Below, one piece after another: positions 46,000-57,284 of a DNA stretch of 64,000 nucleotides; positions within the stretch are counted from its first letter, which is position 1; each line of letters begins with the position of its first letter. A program made the translations under genes and the position numbers. The stretch comes from Rhodosporidiobolus odoratus. Lineage: Eukaryota > Basidiomycota > Microbotryomycetes > Sporidiobolales > Sporidiobolaceae. The DNA lies in NCBI GenBank assembly GCA_034387635.1, contig JAOANU010000010.1, forward strand, positions 992,001-1,056,000, given 5' to 3'. The notes under the pieces are model-generated. The model was not told the origin of the DNA, made no database searches, and was given only the letters and a program-made list of their open reading frames with translations.

Positions 46000-47705
46000 T
46001 CACAACTTGGTCTGCTCCAGTTTCTGCGCCAATTGCGCCTCGGCGGCCGGAACTTCCCCAGGCGTCGCAGGCGGCGTAACAAACACCTCTTCCTTTCCTC
46101 CTACTCTTCCCCTGACCTGAACCTCAGACCCTGTCGCAATCTGAGCTGCACCTGATGTTTCCGCCTCCTCCTCCTCTACCCTCCCCTCCCCAACAGCCCT
46201 CATCCTCCCCCTCCTCTCATCCCACCTGACCGGTCCCACCGGAACCTCTTGCCTCCCCATAACCTCCCTCGCAGCCTGATCAAGCAACGGACCAGGAGCG
46301 TCAAAGTCCCACTCGAGTTGTCCACCGTACGCTCGAGGGATTGAGCTGAGGGGGAGGTGTTGGCAGAGGATGGACAGGATGGCGGAGGGGGAGGAGGGGA
46401 GGATGTGGATTTTTTCGACGGTGCCGGGATCTGTGGAGTGGGTAGAACGAAGGAAGGTGAAAGTGAACGACAGGTCAGTCTAGCGTGCGCGAATGGGACA
46501 GCGCGCTCATGTAAAAGCTTGACGGAATGGGTCCTGAGCAAAGCCGGAGAAAGGAAGAAAGAGAAAGAGACCAAAGGGTGACTTGCCGAACCCTGTGTCA
46601 GTCGACGCCCAAAGTAACCATCCTGTCAGCATAAGCGCGCAAAAGCGCGAACAGCAACAGGGAAAAAAAAGGAGCATCGCCTACGCACATTTCTTGATCC
46701 AGCCCCAAACGGTCGAGAAGAACCCGGGGGCGCCGACGAGGTAGATGGCGCCCAGCGTTTCGGCGTAGCGTGCGGTGGCTAGGGTAGAGGCTCGTTGCAT
46801 GTGGTCTTTGAGTTGCCAGAATCGACGGAGGGAGACGTTGGAGATGTCGACGACTGAGGAAAGAGGGAAAGATGAGCATCGCGGGAACAGGGTAGACGAA
46901 GACGGTTGCGAAGAAAGAAACGACGTAGACGAGTGAGTTCGAGAAGGAGAGACACGTACTAGTAGCGCAACCGGAAATAGGTGTTTCCTGGTGTCCATGC
47001 GGAACCGCCGAGCAAAAAGGGACCACAAACTGCACCATATGCTCATAGAGCGCGACCATCCTCTGCTCCAATCTCTCCGGAGTGGTCTTGACATAAGCGT
47101 CTGTCTTCTCCTTCGACAGCGCCCCGACCTTGTACAAGTACACCGGCAAACCAAAGTTATCTCGTCGACCGGTCCATTGCGGATACAGCTGGCGGGCTTG
47201 TTCGAACTCGGTTAGCGAGAAGGTGTCGTAGAGCTGATCGATGTTTTGTGTTCGTCGCCAGTCGGCAGCGCTGGTGAATTGGTCGAAAGCGCCTTGCACA
47301 TCGAATTTCCGCGCTCGGAGGAAGCGGCTGTGAAACAGCGAAAAGGTGCCATGAGCAGGCATGCAGCAAGGGTCATGAGCTACGTCCTGTAGTAACAGTA
47401 CGAGGAAAGGGACGTACACGAGGTCCACATCGGACGAACTCGCCTCCCTCCCTTCCAATGACGGAGTGTAGTAACCCGTCTCCGCCAGCCGTTCCTTCAA
47501 TGTTACCAGCGCCGCTTCCTGAGAGCTCGTCAGGTGTCCAACGTGTCCCGCCAGTACCTGTCGCGAGGTGGCCGTCTCAAGCTGCCATGTTCATGGAAAG
47601 GCGATCGAAGCGAGGGGAAAGAAGGACAGAGTGAGCGAGCAGCAGTCTACGACGAGGCGGCAGATATGAGCTTACTGATGCTTCCTGTGGTAAGTCTGCG
47701 GCCAT
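46000..47705 (-). CDS. Sec14/CRAL-TRIO domain protein
   Basis: Probable phosphatidylinositol/lipid transfer protein of the Sec14 superfamily. Read minus: exon 1 47676-47705 (MAADLPQEAS), exon 2 from 47581 to 47418 with the CRAL-TRIO N part, then RFLRARKFDVQGAFDQFTSA, WTGRRDNFGLPVYLYKVGAL, VVDISNVSLRRFWQLKDHMQ, RYAETLGAIYLVGAPGFFST and VWGWIKKWFDPGTVEKIHIL. The WF-D part is supplied by a 6-nt exon (46587-46592). The C-terminal exon adds a Glu-rich tail (VEEEEAET) ending at 46000. The binding-pocket signatures are complete. Cellular membrane target not predictable. Short divergent promoter (237 bp) with the methyltransferase gene. Confidence 0.88.
46587..46592 (-). other. Six-nucleotide microexon with GC donor
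   Basis: On the minus strand ..gactgacacag precedes GGTTCG, which is followed by gcaagt. Joined with AAA T upstream and AT CCC downstream it restores KKWFDPGT, the expected Sec14 sequence; skipping it would delete two conserved residues. Confidence 0.65.
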
Positions 47706-47942
47706 CCTGATAGAACGAGGTTGAGAAATGGAGAAAGAGATGAAACTGTCATCGTCGTTTCCTCCATCTGCTTTCACTCGTCCTCTGTTGCTCTTCTCTG
47801 TGCTGTATACATCTTTTCACCCTGTAGATACCCCTTCGACACTGTGTACCACTCCCCTCCATCTCCCTTCTCTTTATCGCTCTTCTCTCGCTTCCACCTG
47901 GCGTGCGAAGCTACAACTTTTCAGCCTCCTGCAACCTACGAG
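47706..47942. promoter_or_regulatory. Divergent promoter between Sec14-like and DNA methyltransferase genes
   Basis: 237 bp between ATGs; pyrimidine-rich toward the right. No specific element identified. Confidence 0.35.
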
Positions 47943-50900
47943 ATGGGTCACTTAGCGGTGAGGCCAGTTCATCAAGTATGCCTTGCGCGCATCGTGACCA
48001 ATCGGGTGGCTTACAGCCCGAAGATCGTTCCGCTTTCGAGCTCAAAGTCGAACGGAATCGACAGAAGGGCAAACTCGCTGAGCTCGCCGCCAAGCTGGAG
48101 GATCGGATCAAGGTCAAAGAGGAGCAGAGGTTGAGCGATAAAGTGTGTCACGCCCGCGAGGTAAGACGCTTTCTCCTTTTCCTCTTTATTTTTTTTCATG
48201 CAACCTGTCTGACCCTGCTGCACTACGCCGCATGCAGCGCCTGCACTACCTCCAGTACGGGATTTGGATCACTTACACACTAGGCCCCAGCGAGGTGGTG
48301 CTTAGCAGCGACGAAGATTTTGGTGAAGAGGTTCGTCCTGCTGCTTGTTCTTGCTCGAGTCCCTCGTTGTGCTGACATGGTTTCGGGACGCGCCAATTCA
48401 CCTATAGAGTGTGGTAGCAACAACCGCTCTCGGTGCCGTCGCTCGTAGCCTGGGCACGCTCGTGATCTCCTCGAGCGAGGAGGAGGACTCGGACAACGAC
48501 GACGACGAAGACGAAGGATCCGCCCGTCAGCCTTCGCCCGAGCTATGGGGCGACGACGGAATCCGCGATTCCAACACTCCCTCGACCTCTCCTGCCGTCT
48601 CGCCTCAGCGACGAACAACAACGAGAGCCTCGAAACAAAACACAGTTACTGGGCAATCGCATCCCTTCTTGCACCATAGACCTCGACCCGGCTGCGCCGC
48701 GACGCGCTCGAAAGAGGATGAAGGCGATCGACAAGGCGCAGAAGATTCAAGCCATCTCGGTCGAGCCAAAGAAGGAGATCAAGGAGGCGGACAAGATCTT
48801 GCAAGTACCCCCTCTCCTCTCGACTTTTTCGCTTAGCTGACTACATTGACCTACAGCTTGACTCCACGGGTCGCTCACTCCGTTTCACGCCTTTACGGCG
48901 ATCTAGCCCGCGATATGCTGCGGTCAACCACCTCTCACGACGATCTCGAGGCTCAGAACTACAGGGATGAGCGAGTTCTCGCCGACGTCGAGGCGGCGTT
49001 TGAACGCTGGGAACGCGAGGAGGACAAGGTCTGTAGTCTCACGGCAGGACCCTCAAGCTCTAAATATTGCTTGCGGAAGGACGGGGAGGCAACGAAGCAT
49101 CAAGTGAGGACGTACGAGAAGGCGATCGTGGGGGACGAGGAGATCAGGTCCTTCTCACCTTCCAGCCTCCTTCCTCACCTTGTGCTGACTACCTTCGCTA
49201 CAGCGCTGGCGACTTCGTCGCCATGGCCGGTAAAGCGGAACCTCCTCGAGGCAAGGCAAAAGCCCCATCAAAAAGGCTTTGCGTCTGGTTCGTTCCTTCT
49301 CCCATCACGTCTTTGCCGCCTCGCCTCCCGTGCTGACTTGTCGGTCTGCTAGGTTCGGTCGCGTTATCTACTTCCACAAGAAGGAGGACTCGGCTGAGCT
49401 TCAAGTCCATGTTCACTGGTGCTCGACTAGCCGGTCCTCAAACGGTCAAGGTGCGCACCCTCGCCATCTGCTTTTCTGCGAAACAGTATGTTCTCGATTT
49501 CCCCCTTCTACTCTGGTCATCCCAAAGCTAATCAAACTTCCTGCTCGTAGTGCGACTCCTCGCCCGCCTCCGCGATTGTCCAGAAGGTCAAGGTTGAATA
49601 TGGGACCGACACGACAGTCGCCCAAGACTCGTTCTTCTTGCGCTCTGTCACTCTCCCTAACAAGTCGACCGCCTCCGCCGCCCATTTCCTTTCCGACCCT
49701 CCCGACACCGGCTATTGCGAACTTTTCAAGGTCCGCCCTTGCTGGGGCTGTGAGGATCGGCTCGAGCACGATGCTCTACATGGGCGGGACCGTAAGGGCG
49801 AAGCGGTTCCATATCCTCGCTGGCGGGGATCAGGGGATTCTTCCGTTCTTCTATACGACGGTGCGTTTTCTTCCGCTTTTCTTCCCCTTCCCAAGACTGA
49901 TCATGCTCTTCTTTCCCTTACTGCGTGCAGGCATCGAGTACCACATCGGCGACGCCGTGTACCTCAAGCCCGACCTCGCGGCGCCAGCTCACTGGAACGG
50001 TGGACAAGCCGCCTTCCGGCTTGCCATCCTGGCCTCTGTAGAAGGTTGGCCCGCGGAAGAGCGACCACCAGTGAAGCCGACTACCAAGCTTGTCCTGCGC
50101 CCCCTCCTACGTCAAGGTCATGTCCTCACATCCAACAAGCGGGACGAGCGGTCCGTCATCCTGACCCACGAAACCTCTACCCTTCGTCTCGACAACCTCG
50201 CCGGCAAGTTCCGCCTCGAGTCCGGCTCTCCCCCTTCGATCCTCGAGCTCGACCAAAAGCAGGAGGTGTTCTGTTGTGACTCTCACATCCCCGAGTCCGA
50301 CAATCTCTCAGATGAACGTGCCATTCTTCGCGTTTGGTCACGCCCGCCTTGCTTGCTGCGGCCGCATGAGGACAAGAAGCAAGACAGCGAGATCGCTGGG
50401 ATGGTGGTAGAAGGAGCGGAATTCGAGACATGCGCGGTCTGCTCAGCGGAGCAAGAGGAGGAGGAGGAAGAGATGAGGGCTTTCGAGGAGGAAGCGTCGG
50501 GTGACCCGAACCTGCGCCTAAGCACTCTCTCTTTGTTTGCCGGGGCTGGACTGCTTGACAAGGGCTTGGAAATGGGCTGGTACGTCCTCCGTCATCTGTC
50601 ATTTGCCCTTGGTGCTTTGTCCTTTGCCATGTGTCCTTCTCCCGAATTGAACTGATTCCCGGTTCCTCTCTCGTCTTCAGTCCGGAACTCGATGTCAAGA
50701 TCGCGATAGAGAAGGACGCAGATGCTGCAAAGGCATTCAAGTAAGCTATTCCTCCTCGTTCTGCTTCCAAGCCTGACTCGCTGGTCGCAGGCTCAACCAC
50801 CCCGGCGCTGAAGTCCAGACAAGGAACGTCTCGTACGCTCTCGAGAAGGCCTGGACCGCCGAAGGAGACGACGAAGAGCGCGAGCTTCTCAAGCAAGACG

Positions 50901-52977
50901 CCATTGTGGGAGGGCCCCCTTGTCAGTCGTTTAGCCGCGCAAACCGGCAGAAGACTCGGGACGACCCTCGGTCTTTACAGCCAATGGTTTTCGCGAGCTT
51001 CTTTGAGCTGGGGGGCCCGCTCTTCGGGCTTATGGAGAATGTTGTCGCCATGGCAACTCACAAGTTCGAAGAGCCGGGGGATGTCCTGGGAACGCTGACG
51101 GATCTATTCGTTCGCTTCGGGTACGTCTCCTTCTTCTTGCTCATGTCATTCTCGTTATCTGTGCTGAATTGTCTTCACTGCGACAGGTACGACGTCCAGC
51201 TTTGTACGTACATCTTTTTGAAGGTGTCGAGGTTTTCTCGCTGACTTTGTCGTGTTTGCCTGAACCATCGATTCTGTAGCTGTAGCAAATGCTGCTGCTT
51301 TCGGTTGCGCTCAGCATCGTCGCCGTCTGATTCTCCACGTACGCACTGTCTGAGCTTGCAACCTCCTGCCTGTCCCCGTATCTTTCCGCGAGGCGAGCTG
51401 CTAACTTTTCCTTTTCCAGGTCACGAAGACGGGCGCTCCCACTACGGCGGTGCCGGAACCGTCTCATTCCGTCTCAAATCGGTGGGGTCGTCTGAGGACG
51501 GTTCATCGAGACGAAGGCACAACTGAAGGCACGAGAGACAACGAAGATGGCAAGGAATCTGCAGACGAAGCTGAAGCTGCAGCGCACGTCGAGTACTCGG
51601 CGGCCACTATGCGTGGTCACCTGCATTCGGCTCCGCACCCGCCCGTCACAGTCGGAGAGGCTTTTCAGCTTTTCGAAGGCGTCGGGGAGTACTCAAAGCA
51701 GGGGATGAAGGGCGTGTTTGTGCCGCCGGGAACGGATCTTCGATGTGCTTTCCCTTCTTCTCTTTCCTCGATCCGCGCAAACTTACTGGGCTTTGCCGGC
51801 AGCGCGCTCGAACAACGTCGTGATGGGCTTCGACCGGAAGAATGAAGAGCGCATTGCTATGGTGGGACACCACGATGAGGAAGGAAAGACCGGAAATTGG
51901 CGCGGTAAGTTGATTGTCTCCTTGTGTCTGCAAGTTGCCGATTAGCAGCGGGTCTGACCAGTCTTCTCTCACTCAGACTTCGCTCACGACCCCGACCTTT
52001 GCATTCAGGTGCCCAAGTCCGTGAGTTGATACTGCTTTCCTCACTGTGATAGTATGGCTGATCCGCGCTGCCTCACGCCAGGTCAAGCTCCAAGAAGATG
52101 CCTTCCGCCGCCTCTGGGAGGATGAGATCTCGCCCCCTCTACTCACAGAGATCAAGGTATGCGCTGCGAGGGTTTCCTATCATTTTTCGTCACGTCCGAG
52201 TCTGACAACGTTGCCTGTTTTACAGCCAAACGGGAGCAACGGGGCTCGTCTCCATCCCACCGAGGACCGTATCATCTCGATCTCGGAGGCCCTTCGGCTA
52301 CAAGGAGCGCCGCTCGACTACGAATGCTTCCCCGGCGTCAAAGCGGGTCAAAAAAGCTCCAAGGTTGATGTGTGCGTATTCTTTTCTTGCTGCTCCTCTG
52401 ATCCGGCGTCGGTTCCGCAGGCGGAAGTCTAAAACTGACCTTCTTTGACTTTCGCAGCCAGAAAGCTTACAAGCTCATCGGCAACGGTTTTGCGATCCCT
52501 ATGGCCGCCGCTTACGGTCGCCAACTCCGCAAAACCCTTGCCAACCTCGTCGCAACCCACTCCCAGCTAGCCTCGGACGGATCACCCTTCTTCTCTTCTC
52601 TCTCCCGCCAACTTTCCGCCCAGCAAGCTATTGCCGGAGCTCAAAGCGACGGCAACTTACCGAAGAAACAAGTCGAGGTTGTCGTTATTGACGATCCGGA
52701 CGACGTTCCGGACGACGAGTCGACGCTGGAAGACGATGTCGATATCGACGGCGACGGCGACCTGGTTCTGACGGACGTGGACGAAGAGGACGACCAGCAC
52801 CCACTTGCCGCCGCTCTCTCGGGTCCATTCCGCACTCTCGACACGCTGCGCGATGCCGCTCTTGACGTCTACGACGACTCGAGCAACGAGGAAGTAATCG
52901 TCGTCTCGGAAATGCGCAAGAGGAGCAGGCCGAAGGAGTTCGTGCTGGAGGACTCGAGCGATGAACACAGTTGGTAG
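47943..52977 (+). CDS. DNA (cytosine-5) methyltransferase, Dnmt1/DIM-2 type, with two BAH domains
   Basis: Many-exon gene. Exon 1 is 15 nt (MGHLA, 47943-47957), exon 2 48017-48160 is a charged helix. An acidic Ser-rich region follows (SSSEEEDSDNDDDEDEGSAR), then basic linkers, a helical block (TPRVAHSVSRLYGDLARDML), BAH 1 (GDFVAMAG.., FGRVIYFHKKEDSAELQVHV and a CETCDSS-like block) and BAH 2 (IEYHIGDAVYLKPDL to FCCDSHIPES). The catalytic domain has motif I LSLFAGAGLLDKGLEMG, motif IV GGPPCQSFSRAN with the nucleophile Cys, motif VI MENV, motif VIII QHRRRLIL, motif IX ISEALRLQGAPLDY and motif X IGNGFAIPMAAAYGRQL, so all key motifs are intact. The last ~100 residues are acidic and Ser-rich. Predicted nuclear CpG methyltransferase, maintenance or DIM-2-like. 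A clear RFTS or CXXC domain is not recognised. Exon limits between 48.6 and 49.4 kb and 51.2 and 51.5 kb are approximate. Confidence 0.87.
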
Positions 52978-53533
52978 TTATCTTGACGGACGTTCGTGTT
53001 TTCCTCGTCTTCTCTTCCATTCCTTTCTCTCGCCATACCCTCGAAGGACATATGCACACCGAGTCCATACCACGCTTGTTGTATACCCCACTTGCAGTTG
53101 CAGATCTAGCTTGACAATATCAACCCTCGACCCAGCGCAGGTCGCTCGGGCTTCCCCATCTCGTGGCTTCCCTTTTTTCTGCGGGAGGACCTCGCGGTGC
53201 GAAAGGGCGGCCAAGTCAGAAATGGTTACGAGCGCGTTGTTCCGCAGACAGAGACAAGAAGTACGAGGCAGTACAACCGGAAAAGAAACCGACAAGATTA
53301 GGCGGGGATAAGATGTAGACAGGCGATACGACCGCTGAGTAAACTAGAGGAGAGGCCAACGCAAGATGGTGGAATGGTTGGTAGAGACCGGCCGCGAAGA
53401 ATGCGAACGAGGAGACGAATGTACTGCGCGAGATTGCGGGGCGTAGGGCGGAAGTAGAATAAGTGTATCGACGGTGCGCGAAGCGAGAAGCGAAAGTAGA
53501 AAAGAGTGGGACTGTGGTCGACGCGGCGAGAAC
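52978..53533. other. Convergent intergenic region
   Basis: Between the 3' ends of the methyltransferase and VTT-protein genes. No supported gene or repeat. Confidence 0.45.
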
Positions 53534-55806
53534 TTAGTTGAGCCCCCCAACTCCAACGTGCAACCCACCCATTTCCATCTCCTCAACTCCCTCGCTCATC
53601 TCATGCCGCCTGCCCCCTTCGATCCCACTCCCCTCCACGGCGATACTGCTGACCCTTTCATACCCCCTTCTACCGCTCAACCCCGCTCCCGCGGCAGCAA
53701 GTTGGAGATACTCGCCTGCACCGCCGATCGAGCGCGAGAGTTTGCGTCGCCAGTGTCGAGGACCTCCGGAAGAGGAGGAAAGAGGGGCGGAGGAGGAATG
53801 GTGGTGATGCAGCAAAGCGGGGTGAATGGAAGTAGAAGCATGAGGGACGGAGTTGAACCCGAAAAGCGACCGGGAGGGGAGGCTTTTGGCGCGTTCGAGG
53901 AGGTTTGCCACCCCGCCTGAAGAGATGAGACGCTTGAGTTGTTCCTTGAAGATGACGGGGACGACGCTGACGAGCGTAACGGCGACGAGTTTTAGCACGA
54001 CTTCCTTTGACCAGATCTTGTCGCCGAGAGGGGTGGACGGGTCGGCGGCGGCGAGGGCGACGAGTTCGCCGATGGAGACGGTGGCGAAGTTAAAAGGGAA
54101 GGAGCCAAGCAGGAGGGTGATGAAGAAGGGGGAAAGGGGAAGGCGGAGGACTCCCGAAATGACCTGCGAAAAAGTCGGGATTAGTTTGGAGAAAGACGAC
54201 AGGAATGTGAAGAAAAGGGGAGAACGCACGTTTAGTACACTGTAAGGCAAGAGAGGGAAGAGGCGGGCGAGCATCAGGTGCGAGAAGAGATCGGAGCTGG
54301 TGAGGGGTGCGATGCCGGCGGTTGCTGCTGGTTGTTCAGCCGTAGTAGGGGTCGGGAGCTTCAGTGCCCGTCGAGTCGCGTTGAGCGGAGTGGCAAAGTA
54401 GTATTCGACCTATTACGGGCCGCGTTAGTCACTCGCCGATAAGGCGTTACGAAATAAGCACTTACGAGAGGAGCAATGACAACCGCGATCAAGTAAGCTC
54501 CCGTACTGCCGGTCGCCGTCCACAAGCAAGCCCACAGCGTGCCCATACCGGTTCCGTACAGAGCGCCGAAGAGAATGTTGGTGAGGATACTGCCCGGGAT
54601 AGAAAAGCACTGCTTCCAGAGGAACAGAAGGGTGAGGACGGTGAAAAGGTGTACTTCGGCAAAGAAAGATGAAGCACGGTAGGTCGTCATGGCAGCAGTG
54701 AGAGATGGGAGGTCGGAGACGGAGTGAGGCAGGAAGAGGCCAGGAAGGGTGGAGATAGTAAAGGCGATGACGGCAAAGGATGATAGGAACAGGGTGAAGA
54801 GGATGACGAGTTGGGGGACGAAGTCGCGAATCGTTTTGCTGACTAGAGGAAGAGGGATGGCGTCCGATGCTGGTGTGATGCTGACAGAGGTAGTATGATG
54901 TACGGCAGAGGGTAGGCGCTCCTCGCCGGACTTGATGTCGGAGGTGGAAGGGGAATAGGCTGCGGGACTGGGAGGTTCGTAGGTTTCGAAGATGGGTGGA
55001 GGCGGGGCGAGAATCGGTTCTTTCCGCTCTAACAACGGGCTTGGTGTGCCGAGTGCCGGTGGACCCAGCAGACTCGTGAAGCTCCTCCCTCTCCGCAAAC
55101 TCATTCTCGTCTGCCCTTCCAGACTTTTACTTCGGTTCCTTGTATTCAGCTCCTTTGCCATAGGATGCACCTCTTCGTCGAACTCCCCACCTGTCCGCCA
55201 ATTCTCCTTTTCGTCCACCCCGTCCCAGGCTCCTCGACTCGGTCTTCGGGAAGGAGGAACCACCTCAAAAGACGGAATACTTCCGTCTCGAGGTGTTGGC
55301 GGTGACGAGTCATCCGAGCGAGTCGAGCCTGACTCTTCCGTTCCTTCTGCCGAGCCAAACGGCGGTCCGTCTTCGTCACTGGCGTACGACGGTATCCTCC
55401 GCTCAGTTTCCGCCCTTTGCCTGGCAAGCGGGCTGATCGCGCCATCCTGCTGCCGCGCGAGGAAGCCGTCCACCGCGCCGTTCATCTGCGGGCTCCCAAC
55501 GAGAGTTGGGGAGAGGTGAACGCCGGGAGCGATGCCTTTACCCAGCGATCGGGCTCGTAGCCGGGTTTGACCAATCGGCAATTCTCTTCGAGTGCTCAAC
55601 GCAGACGGTCGAACAAGTGCCGGCGATGTGACTGGTGTGGTCGAGCATGACGCCATGTGCGGTGCAGGGGGTAGCGAGGTATTAGAGTTTCGAGAGGGGG
55701 AACCGTAAGGAGCTGAGGAGGAAGAAGGCAGAGATGAGGGTCCCGCTGAGGAAGGGCGGGGTGGTGGTGGTCCAAGAGGAGAGTAGGAAGAATATGGGTG
55801 CGCCAT
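53534..55806 (-). CDS. VTT-domain membrane protein (Tvp38/TMEM41/DedA family)
   Basis: Minus-strand exons 54466-55806, 54230-54409 and 53534-54163 close in phase: 716 residues. The first ~310 are Ser/Pro-rich and probably disordered, much longer than in yeast Tvp38. Membrane part: FVPQLVILFTLFLSSFAVIA, a second hydrophobic span HLFTVLTLLFLWKQCFSIPG, then the VTT signature IPGSILTNILFGALYGTGMG with GSTGAYLIAVVIAPLV. After a loop come LFPLLPYSVLNVISGVLRLP, SPFFITLLLGSFPFNFATVS, and a last span VLKLVAVTLVSVVPVIFKEQ. The cytosolic tail is Ser/His/Gly-rich. Family members are ER/Golgi proteins, some with lipid scramblase activity (TMEM41B); which role applies here is open. Confidence 0.88.
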
Positions 55807-56419
55807 CTTGCTTGTCTCTGGTGTGTCGTAATATAGCGATTTCTAGATGAACTGGCGCTCAGTTCGCTCGCGAAGGGAGGTCTCGAGTCGGCTGAGATGG
55901 ATCGGCGATCGAGGGTAGGTTGTAAGGTTCTGAGTACGTGTAGGTGAATCACAAGCGAGCAAAGTAGCGAGGTAGAAGAGAGGAGGGGAGAGCGAACGGA
56001 CTTCGGCGTTCACGCTGACGGCAGCTCGCATCATTCACCGGACACCACAAAGGTACACGTAACATGGCCGGCTGACACTTGACCATCACTATCAGCCGAT
56101 ACCGCCAAGTCCGACCGCGCTTACATGTCAATCCCGCTTATATCCCTCGCTCCATCCACCGACGACACGGCTCGGCGACTTCCACTCGGACTGGTACAGC
56201 CGGCGGCCGACCAAGTAGACAGCTGCAAGAAGGGAGCGCTGAGTGAAGCACGCCGGGTCGAGGTGAGCGCACTTCTCAAAGCTTACTGCTGCTCTTCGCA
56301 AACTGACCTGTTTTATTTTTCCAATGCGGTACAACGTTTCCGGCTGCCAGTCCCACGACCCGGGGTAGCAACTCAGCGCAGGAAAGTTCGACTCGTCCGT
56401 GGCCCTGCCGGTCCGTCGT
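55807..56419. other. Intergenic upstream of the VTT-protein gene
   Basis: 5' flank of the minus-strand gene. An open frame on the plus strand from 56125 reads into the AOX relic but has no independent support. Confidence 0.35.
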
Positions 56420-56690
56420 ACGAGAAGCAAGCGATGCGGCCGGTCCTCCTCCTCGACAGCATAGCCGTAGTGCCCGGCTTTACAGCTCAGTAATTCGCCT
56501 TGCCCCCGTGTCCTTTTCCTTTCCCTACTACGAGGCTGATCGTATACTGACCGACTAACTGCCTTACCTCGCGTCTGCAGCATTTTGCATCATTTACGGT
56601 CGCTGAGGTTGATGTCGCCGGATGTCGCAACCAACCCGAGCGCTTCGGTGCCATCGGCATGAAGCCTGAGTGCTGATGTCTCGCCTGGCT
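56420..56690 (+). pseudogene. Alternative oxidase pseudogene fragment
   Basis: 56420-56488 matches exon 4 of the intact AOX gene (KQAMRPVLLLDSIAVVPGFT against [20 protein letters not shown]). The following 90 bp match its intron, including aggctgat and ctcgcgtctgcag, and 56581-56620 matches exon 5 (attttgcatcatttacggtc against attttgcgtcatttgcggtc). The metal-ligand Glu is replaced by Asp and exon 5 decays after about 40 bp. A 16-mer gatgtctcgcctggct at 56675-56690 also occurs downstream of the intact gene (59425-59440), suggesting the copy once extended to the 3' flank and lost its middle. Confidence 0.75.
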
Positions 56691-57284
56691 GGTCCCTGGC
56701 TTAGATACAGCATCAACCGGAATCTGCAGTTCACAGCGCACAATCTTGTCCTGCAGAAAATGCACGAGATCGGAAAGATGTCAGCTCGCTACTATGCTCC
56801 TCGTCGGTCTCCATATTCCACTACGTGGAGGATCAGCTTGTACCGCTACCCAAAGCGCCATTTCGTCACGCTGAGCGATATTCGGCAGCTTTTCCTCCCC
56901 ATCGCCACCTCAACCTTCCCAACTTGCCCATTTGCGTTCTCTCCCGATTCTCGCTCGATTCTGCTGTTTTTTGCGGCTCAGTCACCACTGGACTCGTAGA
57001 AGGTTGCCCCCTCAAGCTGGTTTCCCACTGTACTGTCCGAGGCAATCTCGCCGCAAACGAGTTTTCCGGTTGACCCCGCCATCGCTTTGTGCGTGGCCCG
57101 AGCGTGGCCGCTTGTCACGCGACTCCTTTGTGGCTGCTCGTCCGTCCGAAGTACCGAAGCGAGTAAGAAAGCTCCTGTTTGCTTGTTCCGACTTTCGCCT
57201 GACTCCGCGGTCCGAATCGCTATCTGCTTCTCTCGCTGTCTTGCTCCTTGGATCCTTTCTATACACTCACAGATCAGCTCACAC
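56691..57284. other. Promoter region of AOX
   Basis: About 0.6 kb without a credible gene. It lies between the AOX relic and the AOX start. No defined regulatory motif. Confidence 0.35.

Noticed and set aside
56125..56493. 122-codon frame as a new gene
   Set aside because: Its C-terminal part is the AOX exon 4 relic and the rest lacks support.
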